From positions 124,001 through 188,000 of the forward strand of contig VFIW01000051.1 in the NCBI GenBank assembly GCA_006386115.1: a stretch of DNA of 64,000 bases, given 5' to 3'. How positions within the stretch are numbered: position 1 is the stretch's first letter; each line of letters starts with the position of its first letter. This document shows positions 9,651 through 19,991 of the stretch, piece after piece. This stretch comes from Globisporangium splendens (taxonomy: Eukaryota; Oomycota; Peronosporomycetes; Pythiales; Pythiaceae). The notes under the pieces were generated by a model that was not told where the DNA came from, searched no databases, and saw only the letters and a list, made by a program, of their open reading frames with translations. The position numbers and the translations under genes are program-made.

Positions 9651-10805
9651 ATGGATGCTACAGGAACCCCACTCGGTCCAGCAGTACCGGAAACTGTCGA
9701 GTTGACTATTGAGGGTTTCCCTCATTTGTCTTCTCATGAGTGGATGGCGCTTGAGCGCATGCGAGATGTCATCGGAGAGGCTGCTGTGGTCAGTCTGCTT
9801 CGATCGTCATCTCCGGAGGACCAGAAGAGCGCGGTGGTCAGCTTCATGCACCACGAGATCATGTCCTCCCGGAAGCAGGTCGCAACCCCTGTTTCCTCAC
9901 TCAGGACGGTGCCACTGAAGCTTGACGTCTCTCCGTATCGCGGCGGAGAGAGCAAACCTCTCTCACGATGGTTCGTCGAGTTGGATGCAGCCATCGCTGC
10001 AAGACAACTGCGAGACCCTTCGCAGCAAGTGTTGTTCGCGATGTCCAACCTTGCGGGTCGTGCGAAGAGCTGGTCGTATGGCAAGCGTTTAGCCGATCTA
10101 AACTGCTTCCCCAGCTACGATCATTTCAAGACCGAACTCAAGAAGGCGTTTGAACCTCCGCAGAGTGAGTTCCGTGCACGCGCCGAGTTCCTCAAGCTTC
10201 GTCAAGGCCGTTTCGACCTTCACTCGTATGCACAACGTGCTCGTTACTTGGTATTGAGCATCGTTGACGAGCCGATTGACGTTCCGACGCAAGTCGTGAC
10301 GTTCATGACGGGTCTGAACGATGGTCCGATTCGGAACCAATTGTTCCGCGAGTACCCCAAGACGCTGGACGAAGCCATCGAACGCGCGATGCAAGAAGAG
10401 TTCAGCATCAAGCAAGCGAAGTTCCATGGGTTTGCGTCGAGACCAATGCGGCAATCGAATGCCGTGCATGACGGTCCCGAGCCCATGGACATCTCGTACA
10501 TTTCCACGCCTGGAAGTGAGCGTCCTCGCAACGATGGGAAGTGTTTCCGTTGCGGGAAGCCGGGTCACATTGCTCGGAACTGCAAGGTGTCTTTGCCGGG
10601 TCGGCAAAGACACAAGGTGCTCGTTCGAACAACCACGATCGTTCTTACGGTCGTCGGTTCGAGCGGTCACCTGGGCCAAAAAACGGGAATGGACAGTAGG
10701 GGCGGGGCCTCCTACTGGCCCGGAAAAGAGGACTGTGGACGTTGTGGAGACACAGGACTCTGGCCCCTTTGTGCATCAAGCACATGCAGTTTCCACTATG
10801 AGTGA
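9651..10805 (+). CDS. gag: Gypsy Gag (capsid and CCHC nucleocapsid)
   Basis: The first ATG of the open frame is at 9651; the frame is open upstream to about 9573 but only with GTG. Residues of roughly 90-250 form a retrotransposon capsid domain (Trp-containing motif SRWFVELD, followed by the segment around LAGRAKSWSYG and the FLKLRQG motif). A CCHC knuckle (CFRCGKPGHIARNC) lies at about 10540-10581. Gag would form the particle that packages element RNA. Downstream of the knuckle the frame continues to 10805 through sequence that looks uncoding, while another frame gives a basic, Asn/Arg-rich tail. An indel after the knuckle or a frame change towards pol is therefore likely. The ORF overlaps pol. 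Confidence 0.85.
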   Translation: MDATGTPLGPAVPETVELTIEGFPHLSSHEWMALERMRDVIGEAAVVSLLRSSSPEDQKSAVVSFMHHEIMSSRKQVATPVSSLRTVPLKLDVSPYRGGESKPLSRWFVELDAAIAARQLRDPSQQVLFAMSNLAGRAKSWSYGKRLADLNCFPSYDHFKTELKKAFEPPQSEFRARAEFLKLRQGRFDLHSYAQRARYLVLSIVDEPIDVPTQVVTFMTGLNDGPIRNQLFREYPKTLDEAIERAMQEEFSIKQAKFHGFASRPMRQSNAVHDGPEPMDISYISTPGSERPRNDGKCFRCGKPGHIARNCKVSLPGRQRHKVLVRTTTIVLTVVGSSGHLGQKTGMDSRGGASYWPGKEDCGRCGDTGLWPLCASSTCSFHYE

Positions 10806-13800
10806 GAAGAGTGTCAGTCAAACGTCAAGTTTGATCGTTCACAAAGTTCATGTAGACGGTATTGCAACGCCTCTACGAGCTTTAGTTGACACTGGTGCGT
10901 CGAACAACTTTGTTCGAAATGAAGTGATCGTCAGGCATGGTGTCTTCGTGCCTGATGCGTATGAAGAGAAGACAATGATCGTCCGGTTGGCAAATGGGTC
11001 AACTGTGAAGATGCCGAAGCGCGTGGTGCGCTTGGCAATCAAGTGTGAAGATTTCCGAGGTGAAGACGAGTTCATTTTACTCGACCTCGATGACAAGTTT
11101 GACATCATCCTGGGAATGCCGTGGTTGAAGCGTTGCCAACCTGGCATTGACTGGATGAATATGAAGATCTCCGTTGGCAAGTCACGCGATGTTGACTTGT
11201 GCTGCACAACAACGGATGAAGTGGTATGGGTGTACACATCTGTGGAAGAGATCCCAGTTGGCCCTTGTGATATTGCGGTGTGCGATGGCCCCCCATGTTC
11301 ACAAGTGGCACCCATTTTGAAGACGACGAACGGAGGTGGAGCAGTCAGGCGCCAGAAAAAGACTGTCTCCTTTGCCATCGACGACGACAAGGTTCGCGAT
11401 GGCGTTGACAAGAGTGAATGGAAGTGGAACAGACACCCTTCCCAAGACAAGAAGACCAGCAAGAAGAGTGTTTCGTCAAGAGTTTTGAGTACCCCTGATC
11501 AAGGTACAAGTGGTGATGACGAAGGGAGTGTCCAAGCACAAGACATTCCAAGCGAGTTAGTGAATATCGCGGTCTACAATGAAGAAGGTGACGTGGGTGT
11601 AATCCGTCACGTGAAGATTGAAAATCCTCCAAGTTCAGTCCAAGAGTTGATTTCCTTGCCATCGATGAGCAAGAAGACACTGGAGCGCAGCCTAGCGAGA
11701 GGCGATATTGCGCAGGTGTGTGTGATCGTCGAAATGGTCGATGAAGGCTTCGTCAACACAGCATCGAGTGCGGATGCAGATGTGTTGGACGAAGAGACAC
11801 GGAAGGAAAGGTTCGAGGAGCAGTCGTGGGACTCCCTCAAGAAGAACCCCGTGTATGCGCTTGCCAGGGAATACGAAGGCATTTTCCCTGACAAGGTGCC
11901 GGACGAATTGCCATTCGACAGAGGCATTCGTCATGAGATTGATGTACTTCCTGGCACGAAGTACTGCATCACAAGACAGTGGCCGTTGCCAAAGGAACAA
12001 GTCGAGGCAATCGACGAGTTCCTTGCACAACGTGCTAAGGCTGGTCATGTGCGGGAGAGCAAGTCTCCGCATTGCAGCCCCACTTTCTGTGTGAAGAAGG
12101 CAACTGGAGGTTGGCGCATTGTTCACGCTTTCGACAAGCTGAACGACGCGACAATTCCAGCCCAGACTCCGGTTCCGCGCAAGGACATGATCCTTGATGG
12201 AATGGCTGGCAGCACCGTCTTTAGTGCTATCGATCTGAAAGATGGGTTCTATCAGATTCGAATGCGCGAAGACGATGTCCCACTAACCGCAGTGAGTACC
12301 CCGAGTGCTATGCTGTGGGAATGGTTAGTGATGCCACAGGGACTGAAGAATGCTCCTGCGACCTTCAATCGAATTGTCACGAACGTTCTTCGTCCTCTGC
12401 GAACATTTGCACCAAGTTACTTTGACGACATTTTCGTTCATAGTAAGACCACGAATGGGAAGTCTGATGTCGATGTTCATCTCGATCATCTTCGCCAAGT
12501 TTTCCAGGTCATGCGTGAGAACAAACTCTACGCAAACTTGAAGAAGTACATGTTGTTCTCCCCCGAGATCCCTGTTCTCGGTTGTTTTGTGGGCAAGAGC
12601 GGTGTTCGAGTCGATCCGGAGAAGGTCAAAGCTATTGACGATTGGCCTGTGCCTCAGGACGTCAAACAGCTGCGACAATGGTTGGGTCTAGCCAACTACT
12701 TGCACAAGTACACGCGCAATTATGCAGCGTTGATGCAACCCCTCACACAGCTCTTGAAGAAAGACGTTGAGTGGAAGTGGTCGAAAGACCATGAGACGGC
12801 GTTCGAAGAAGTCAAGAGGAGTCTTCGAGAAGCTCCTGTGTTGGCTCTGCCAAACCACGACAAGCCGTTCCACGTCGTTTGCGATGCGAGCGACTATGCC
12901 ATCGGTTGCGCATTGATGCAACACGATGACGAGGGTCACGAGCGAGTTGTGTCGTATCAGTCACGACAACTTCGACCCGCAGAACGGAACTACCCAGTTC
13001 ACGACAAGGAACTTCTGGCGATGAAGTATTCTTTGGTCAAGTTCCGTGTCTATCTGCTTGGTGAGGAGCGCTTTGCTATCTACACTGATCACGCATCTCT
13101 GCGTACGGCAGTAAAGACTCCTCATTTGTCGCAAAGAATGGCGAGATGGTTCTCCTTCTTTGCAGAGTACAACTTCGTTGTACACTACAAGCCAGGCAAG
13201 ACGAACATCTTAGCCGATGCGCTGTCAAGACGTCCGGATTACGATCCGAAGACCAAGAGTGAAGGCACGGACGGAGCGTGTCGACTCTGTGAAGATGTTC
13301 AAGCGATCGCGGTGCGAGCTGCGACTACAGTGCGAGAAGAGATCGTCGAAGGGTACAAGTCTGACGAAACATGTCAGGACTTGTTGAAGTGGACCCTTCC
13401 GACAAAGCACTGCAAGGTCTTCCGTCGCGCACAAGATCGCGAGTTCACCGCTCCTGAGTACACAATAGGTTGTTGTACTATGCGGTCGAACAAGGGGATA
13501 CAGCAAGGGTTGTTGTTCCCAACGACGAAGGTCTGCGTCATCGACTCTTGTATGAGTACCATGACAGTCCTTCGGGTGGCCATCTCGGACGTGAGAAAAC
13601 ATTTCTCAGTCTTTCCCGGGATTACTACTGGCCACACATGTACAAGTGGGTGCGCAAGTATGTGAGGACTTGCGAGATCTGCCAACGAGTGAAACCCTCT
13701 GGTTCCACTCAGGCACCACTTCGTTCATTGGCTGTCCCATCGGACAGTTGGAAGTCTGTGAGTATGGATTTCATATTCGGACTTCCTCGGGACACACATG

Positions 13801-15455
13801 GACGCAACGGCATCCTTGTGTTTGTGGACCGATTCAGCAAGATGGTCCATCTTGCGCCTGTTTCGGACAAGATCTCTGCTGAGAAGACTGCCAAGGTCTT
13901 TGTAGACGTCGTATTCCGTCTGCACGGACTACCAGTCGAGATCGTGTCTGACCGTGACACCCGTTTCACGTCCAAGTTCTGGCGTGCACTGCTCGGACTT
14001 CTGGACACCAAGTTGTCCATGTCAACAGCGGCACACCCTGAAACGGACGGTCAAACAGAGCGAGTGAATCGTGTCCTCGAAGACGTGTTGCGCAGTTACG
14101 CAACGCCTTTCAAAGAGTGGAGCGACTATCTCCCTCTTGCCGAGTTTGCGTTGAACAACTCCACGCATGTCTCGACAGGTCACTCTCCATTTTATGTGAA
14201 CTACGGCATTCACCCTCGAGTGCCTGCTTCCATAATGGGTGAGGTCTCTACCTTAAGTGGGGGAGGGACTCCGGCTCATGGTAACAAGCCGAAGTCGTCT
14301 TACGACCTGAATGCTGCTTCCGAGTTGAAAGCCAATTTTGACTCGATGAAACCCCTCGACGACCTAACGGGTCGTGAAGGGCAGCAAGTCGATGACTTTA
14401 TCGTGAGGAGACAAGCCGTTGTGAGGTTTGTTCGAGACGCAATCGCGAAGGCTCAGGATCTGCAAAAGGAACAAGCAGACAAGAGCGGAAGGAAGAATAA
14501 GCAAGTGTATAAGATCAATGATCTTGTATTACTTAGCACGGCGAACCTGCCTGAACATGCAGTGTCCAACTTGGGAAACTCGAAGCTTCTGCCAAGGTTC
14601 ATCGGACCGTTCAAGGTAGTGAAATGCAATGGTGATGCCTACACGCTAGGCATACCTACACGCATGCGTCTACACCCGACATTTTATGTGGGTAGACTGA
14701 AGCCTTACCTTCCAAGTGGATCTGCGGATCCTACGAGATCTTCCACAAACGATCGAGCTGATCGTGAAGCTTCTCCACTTGATTGCGAAGAGCAAACAGC
14801 TCATCGCTCTGGAGATTCTTCTCGGCGTACAGGAGTTGCAGGACGTCGAAGGATTGGTCTTTCACTGCCTCCAACGCTTGAAGACGAGAATGGTACTCGC
14901 CACGAAGTACCTCGAGTGCCGAACCTGCCTCTTCCACAGAGCGCAAAAGGCGATCGTGAGCCAACTCACGAGACTTCTCGTTCTTCCGGAGTCGAATAAG
15001 TTCGTCCTGAACCTGTTGGAACCGTTCCTCGTAACGGGACTCCAAAGCCGAACACTGGGCAGAACCTTCTGTCAGATCGTCGATCTTCGACTCGTGATCG
15101 GCAACGAGGTTCTCGAGACTCTCGCAGCGTTCCTCAAGTGTCGAACAACGCTGCTGCAAAGCCTCGATTTGCCCACGATGAGCACTCTTCCACTTCCAGA
15201 GTCGCTCAATCGTTTTCTCGTTCAGCCCCACCCCCGTTGTTAGACTCTCAGGGAGAGCATCGCTGGGTGGTTGAGTCGATTGTTGATCATGAAGATCGAC
15301 CGACTAATCGTCGAGGAAAGAAGCAGTTGAACCATCAACGCTTCTACAGAGTTCGGTGGCGTGGATATCCACCGAGCTCGGACACGTGGGAGCCTCGTCA
15401 GACATTGGAGTCTGATGTTCCCAACGTGGTCCGCAGCTATGAGAACTGCTTGTAG
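10798..15455 (+). pseudogene. pol: Gypsy Pol: protease, RT, RNase H, integrase, chromodomain (broken)
   Basis: The frame used here is +1 relative to gag and is open well upstream of the ATG at 10798. Protease has DTGASNNF near 10890. Reverse transcriptase has the YFDD catalytic site near 12420, RNase H has CDAS and later YTDHASL, and integrase has the HHCC zinc finger (13580-13690) and a DD35E triad (MDFIFG, SDRDTRF, then the Glu of the TDGQTERV region). At about 13467 one base is missing, moving the frame between RNase H and the integrase zinc finger. A TAA at 14997-14999 then interrupts the linker before a clear chromodomain at about 15252-15440 (RFYRVRWRGYPP, DTWEP). The chromodomain, in the same frame as integrase, would target insertion to marked chromatin. 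Confidence 0.88.
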
Positions 15456-15777
15456 CGTCGCCAGGGGCGACACTACGACGACCAGAGCTACGGTTCGCTC
15501 TGTCGTCAGCGGGAGTTCTTCTTTGGGCACGAGCATTGCCACGACGGAGAAGACGCTCCATCTTGTTCTCATTCTCAAGACGAACAAATGTTCGCCGTGA
15601 GTCTCTCTGGGCTGCGATGTGTTGGTTCGGATCATCGCGATCGTTGATCCGACGCCAACTGAAGAACCGCTCCTTGTAGAACTCGAGCTCCCCCTTCTTC
15701 TTTAGAATTGGAGAAATGTCGAAGAGTTCTGGAGCTGTCCGCTGTCGCTTGGACGACGGACGTTCTTCACGGTTCAC
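14731..15777 (-). CDS. Antisense ORF in the Gypsy element (coiled coil)
   Basis: On the minus strand one frame is open from an ATG at 15775-15777 to a stop at 14731, broken once by a TAG at 15304-15306: about 348 codons. The N-terminal part is basic and charged. The C-terminal part (15231-14731) is a long predicted coiled coil with Glu/Leu/Arg heptads. A diverged copy at 16533-17220 reads the same protein, with Glu (GAG) where this copy has the TAG. In a hand alignment of about 117 codons of the coiled-coil part, differences are commonest at the third positions of this antisense frame (about 47, versus 32 at first and 21 at second positions), and many are silent. That pattern argues for protein-level selection on the minus strand. 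No known family was recognised. Confidence 0.55.
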
Positions 15778-15869
15778 TTGGTCGCTTGGTCGCTTGGTCG
15801 CTTCATTGCCAATTGCAAAGTGAACTGCTCCGAAAGGTCTGCAAAAGTACGCAAGGTACTTGTGACTTT

Positions 15870-15882
15870 AAGGAGGGGATGA
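15870..15882 (+). other. Polypurine tract
   Basis: The purine run AAGGAGGGGATGA (one T) directly abuts the first base of the 3' LTR, the expected position for plus-strand priming. Confidence 0.6.
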
Positions 15883-16532
15883 TGTAATGGGCTATAACCA
15901 GCCATTGCATGAAGGTGGATCTGTTCCCAGATCTAGTGTGCCACACACCACCTTCAGCCTGCATTGTGGAGACACAAATAACAAAGGGATTACAGTAATA
16001 CAGTCCCCACATGCACGTGTGACGTCATTCGATGACGTCACGAGTGTTCTCTGTGCTGATCAGTGCAGAATGTTGTTCTCATGTACTAGTCAGTACAGAG
16101 CAATGACATCCATGTACTAATCAAGTACTGAGTGATGGTTCCTGCTTGGGAAACTGGACTGGCGACGAGACCGACGTGTCTCTGCCGCCTGAAGTGAGTG
16201 GCGCGAGCCAATCACTTTGCAGGGATTTTAAACAAGACTTGAAGTTCAAGCTTCTAGAAGATCCCGTAGGTTCAACCTCAGTGTACCCAAGGTTTTATAT
16301 ATCAGATTCATAGGTTTTATTGTGTATGTTTAGGTTTTAGTTATAAAACGTGTAGGATCCCTTGGGGTTCATTAGCAAGTAGCGACAGGAACCATAACCA
16401 TTTTTAATTCAGTTACAAATTTTCCTCCAAGCCCTCAAGTCTTCTTCCTCCCTCCAAGTCGGGAGATCGCTTCCTCTGGGACAAGCGTGTGTGCCGTGTT
16501 TGAGGGACTGTTGTTAACAGCGCCCTCTTACA
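15883..16532 (+). repeat. 3' LTR of the Gypsy element
   Basis: 650 bases beginning TGTAATGG and ending CTCTTACA; it matches 8881-9531. The G-box (16014-16019) and the two TGACGTCA sites (16020-16027 and 16033-16040) are intact. The base after the LTR begins a reversed fragment of another Gypsy element and does not match the tRNA spacer left of the 5' LTR. Confidence 0.9.
16014..16040. promoter_or_regulatory. G-box plus two CRE-type sites in the 3' LTR
   Basis: The same arrangement as at 9012-9038: CACGTG followed directly by TGACGTCA, a 5-base spacer, then a second TGACGTCA. Located in the 3' LTR, it could also start transcription into the flanking DNA, or backwards into the antisense ORF (inference). 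Confidence 0.5.
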
Positions 16533-17220
16533 CTCGAGTCGTGGAAGACGTTTGTCCGACTCGAGAACGAGCATCTTGTCGAGCGTTTGCTAGGGAACCT
16601 AGGAGGCACGCTCGAGAACGACCATAAAGAGCTTGGCTCTCGTCGTTCTAGTGCTCGTAGTTGAGAACCACGTCAGGAACATCAGACTAAAGAGTCTCTC
16701 GAGGTTCCCACGTGTCTGAGTCCGGTGGGTAGCCAAGCCACCGTACTCTGTAGAAGCGTTGACGGTTCAACGACTTCTCTCCTCGACGACGAGTCGATCG
16801 ATCCTCATGATCGACTGTCGACTCAACGATCCAACGGCGCTCTCCCTGATGATCGATCAGAGGAGGTAGGGTTGAACGCGAAAACGATTGAGCGACTCTG
16901 GGAGTGGAAGAGTGCTCACCGCGCTCAGATCGAGGCTCTTGAAGTTCGCGACGCGGTACTCGAAGACCGGTGCGAAAGCCTCGAAGACCGGTTGAAGGAG
17001 CAGGAGTCGAAGATCGACTTGCTGTTCGATGGTCTTGCCCAGCGTTCGGCAATGGAGTCACGTTTCGAACAGAGGTTCGAGAAGATTCAAGTCGAGCTTG
17101 AACGACTCCAGAAGGCTGAGAAAGCTCGTGATGCGTATCACGAACGTCTACTGCGCTCTGTGGAAGAGGCAGGGGTTTCTCTTGAGATACTTCGGAAGGA
17201 GTATCATGGTCGCCTTCTCA
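16533..17220 (-). mobile_element. Reversed fragment of a second Gypsy element
   Basis: The minus strand encodes a chromodomain region (about 16860-16690, RFYRVRWLGYPP, DTWEP) preceded by a linker related to 15000-15240 of the first element, with an in-frame TAG after the chromodomain. The plus strand carries the related coiled-coil reading frame, open from about 16656 to 17246. This is the 3' internal region of a Gypsy element in opposite orientation, cut by the LTR at 16532 and by the tectonin gene at about 17221; no LTR of its own remains. Protein identity to the first element is roughly 60-75% in the best parts, so it belongs to a different but related subfamily. Confidence 0.8.
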
Positions 17221-18568
17221 TTTTCTTCCAGTTAGGAAACCCTTGAAGCGAGCCCGAGTCAGCGCACCAAATGCTGTCGGTACTGGTCGTTCCGCAGAGG
17301 TGCATACCGTCAAACTCGAGATTTCCGAGGGATCCTGATACTTTGACCCACTTCAAGTCATTCAGAGAACGACCAACCCAGATCGAGTCGTCGCGAGCAA
17401 CGGCGGCAAGAATGCCATTTGCGACGACTACATGCTTGGCCACTCCTTCGACCTTTCGTCACTTTGCCCTCGAGTTGATGACCGTGTCGGCGCACTAGAT
17501 CTCGTTGCTTGCGCTCGCACCGCAGAGCCCATCCGTGGAGATTTGCTTGAGCTGGCCATCCGACACGCGCCACTGCGCGTCACCGGCCGAGTTCCCCATC
17601 CAGATTTCATTTTCACGGCTCACTCTAACGCGGAGTCGCCCCAGATGACGACATGCATGAGCTTTCTGCCCATTGAGCGCCAGCTTGGAGCGTCAGTGAA
17701 CGTCTCGCTCGCGCACCAAACATCGTCTGCGGAGTCGACACCGCACATGTTCTTTCCATCAAAGTTCAGCTGTCGAATATTGGGCGTGCTTGGTAATTGG
17801 ATCCACGGATTCATGCTCACTAGTGGTGGTGTGAACCACATGCGGTACACGCGATCTCCACCCACTTCAACGTGCGTAAAGTGACCCCAGAGATGCCGCC
17901 AATTCGGGCTCGTACGGAGCGTACTGTCGGCACACCAGACATCGTTGGAGGCTTGAACACCGCATAGCAAAGCACCATCAAACGGGATTTGCTTGACTGT
18001 CCCTGGAACGTTTGTCCAGTTCGGCTGGCCGCTGGACATTCCGTACCATGTGGTATCATCCCTTCCTGTGCCGCAGAGAATACCATCGGTCAGCGTGACT
18101 TGCTTGGGGTTTTTCCTGGAAGTAGGTGCCAGTTCGGGTTCAATTGGATCGCGTCGTCAGAGCAGAAACGTCGTCGTTCGCATTCGTACCACAGAGCTGC
18201 CTGCCATCAGTCGCGACCTGCTTGAGAGTCCGAGAAAGCTTGCACCATTGCGGGTCACCAACCGCTTTACCATACCAGATCTCATCGTTGACGCTAACGC
18301 CCCAGAGGTCTTTGCTCCACACGACGACCCACTTGAGATCGCCATCGATGCGGCGCCAGTCGGGCGTATAGTCCAGTCCTTTCGACGCGCAAAAGATGTT
18401 GCATGCCGCGTTCACACCACAGAGCGTTTTCTGTCAAATGAAAGCTGGGTGAGTCGTGCGTCACCACCCAGTTGCTTTCAGTCCGATTGATGCGCGCGCA
18501 CGGTGGACGCAGCACGAGGATGCCAGCAGAAGCGCTTTCACCGACACCACGCTGCTTATTTGTTGCAT
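17221..18568 (-). pseudogene. Tectonin-type beta-propeller secreted protein, decayed
   Basis: The minus-strand reading begins at an ATG at 18568 with a signal-peptide-like start (hydrophobic run with Ala-Leu-Leu-Leu-Ala, about 26 residues). Repeated units of about 35-40 residues follow, with the pattern W...G.L..V...G..LCGVN.N.DIWCA......W, seen at least five times (for example 18400-18170, 18040-17620 and 17440-17250). This is the tectonin/lectin-like propeller pattern, usually involved in carbohydrate or surface binding. The frame is broken near 18480, 18165, 18110 and 17635, and a conserved Trp is a TAG near 17500. The 3' end is missing: the sequence turns into Gypsy remnant at about 17220. 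It is a pseudogene truncated by a retroelement. Confidence 0.75.
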
Positions 18569-19991
18569 TAGGAGTATCTCTGAGGCTTACTTTGTCGGTT
18601 GTCGCGATCGATGTGAGGCTTTGTAGGAAACTACCGCTTTCTCCACTTCTGCGAGGTGGCACGCGCTGCTCATCATGGAACGCATGGATGTTTCGTTCCT
18701 TCGTCCTCTCCAAAAGGGTGGCAAGCGAATTTAGGTGCATCGCTATCGCCTCTCCTCCCTACCAGCCAGTCCTAAAAGCTCGCGTTCTTGCGTGCCTTGG
18801 TTCTTATTAATCGAATGCCATATCCATGCAGTGAAGCTGAACTCGCCCAAAATATACCGATGACATTCGAGTTGATCGAGCCAAGCTGCCGCATCCACTG
18901 GACAAGGAGTGTGTTAAGGCTGCAAATAGTCGAGATCGAAACTCCTCAGATCAACCAATCCGAAGCGTCGTCTGGGAAGCTACTCCCGCATCTAAAAGTG
19001 CGTTTGCTATTTTTTGAGGGGACGGGCGGGCGATCCGCAACCGGAAACCAAACCGTCGCGGACCAGAACGCCAAGCTTGCACTGGGAACCAGAAGCTGAC
19101 TCCGTGTCAACAACAAAAAAAGATCTGATGCCATTTTGACATCGAGGCATAATTACCACTCCGTTTTCAGGCGACTTGGTGCAACACATTCGGTGATAGA
19201 TGCATAACTTTTTGTGGGGTTCGTGAAATTGAGCGTACATTTTACCAACAGACTCGTTAGTGTCCATAGCTTCTGAGGGTCGAGACCGCAGTTGCATCTT
19301 CAGGTCTCCGTGTGGCAAACAAAGAATCACGTTTTCAGCTTAGAAAGGCGCGTTTTCAGACACTCGTGTGTTGATTTGGTTGACTTTCTCCACGTTTGAT
19401 TGGCTAATACCAATTGAATTTCGACAAATGAAACACAGGATAGGAATTATTTCATGTTTATGCCATAAAATCCAGAAATTGAATTATGTTCTGTCAATTG
19501 CTTACAGCAGCAGTGATCTGATTTTTTTGCAAATTACATGCCAAATTACCCAATTTTAAACTCCATACATTTCCCACCAATCATAACACGGAAACCAAAA
19601 TATGAGTCTTTCTGTGACACATTCGCACGAAGTAGCACAAAGTGGCATGGCATCTGAGCAATCAGGATCAAGTGGTCGCGGCAGTTCGGCTCTTGTCCGT
19701 TGCAGGTCCGTGGCTGTGGCTGCGCTATTAAAAGCGCGCCGTGTGTGCGAGAACGAGCTCACAGCGCAGCCCGCAGAGGCCCAGTTTGAAGGCGGTCGAG
19801 TGCGAAACCAACGCGGCATTTCGGCAAGTTGGCTGCAGCCGAGAAAACGACGCGACGGCATCGAACGCAGCGGCCCCAACACTGGGCCATCACGTCAGAC
19901 TCGAAGCACAGTCGTCTCTATCTGGTCCACGCTGCAAGACGAAGCCAGCACCTGTTAGTCGTCGCCTTGGTCTATTCTCACGGCAGCCACG
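18569..19991. other. Intergenic region upstream of the Ca2+-ATPase gene
   Basis: About 1.4 kb without a supported gene. 19330-19570 is notably AT-rich. Open frames of 60-118 codons (for example 18788-19099 and 19602-19958) show no recognisable domain or signal peptide. The last 400 bases are GC-rich and probably hold the promoter and 5' UTR of the downstream gene; an intron in the 5' UTR is possible. Confidence 0.5.

Larger units (their letters stand above)
8881..16532 (+). mobile_element. Gypsy-type chromodomain LTR retrotransposon
   Basis: The boundaries are two LTRs of about 650 bases that begin TGTAATGG and end CTCTTACA. Inside, in order, lie a candidate primer-binding site, gag with a CCHC knuckle, aspartic protease, reverse transcriptase, RNase H, integrase and a C-terminal chromodomain, then a purine-rich tract directly before the 3' LTR. 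The RT-before-integrase order is that of Gypsy/Ty3 (Metaviridae), and the terminal chromodomain places it among chromoviruses. The LTRs differ at roughly 3% of positions by eye, so the insertion is not very recent. A one-base frameshift near 13467 and a TAA at 14997 disable pol. The flanks do not form a target-site duplication. Confidence 0.92.

Noticed and set aside
13440..13500. Programmed frameshift in Gypsy pol
   Set aside because: The shift falls between RNase H and integrase, where such elements do not use recoding. A single missing base explains it.
15138..15455. Chromodomain as a separate small gene
   Set aside because: It is in the same frame as the integrase, with only one TAA between. 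The order integrase-chromodomain is normal for chromoviruses.
18788..19099. 103-codon plus-strand ORF upstream of the ATPase
   Set aside because: No domain, no signal peptide, AT-rich and biased unlike neighbouring genes.
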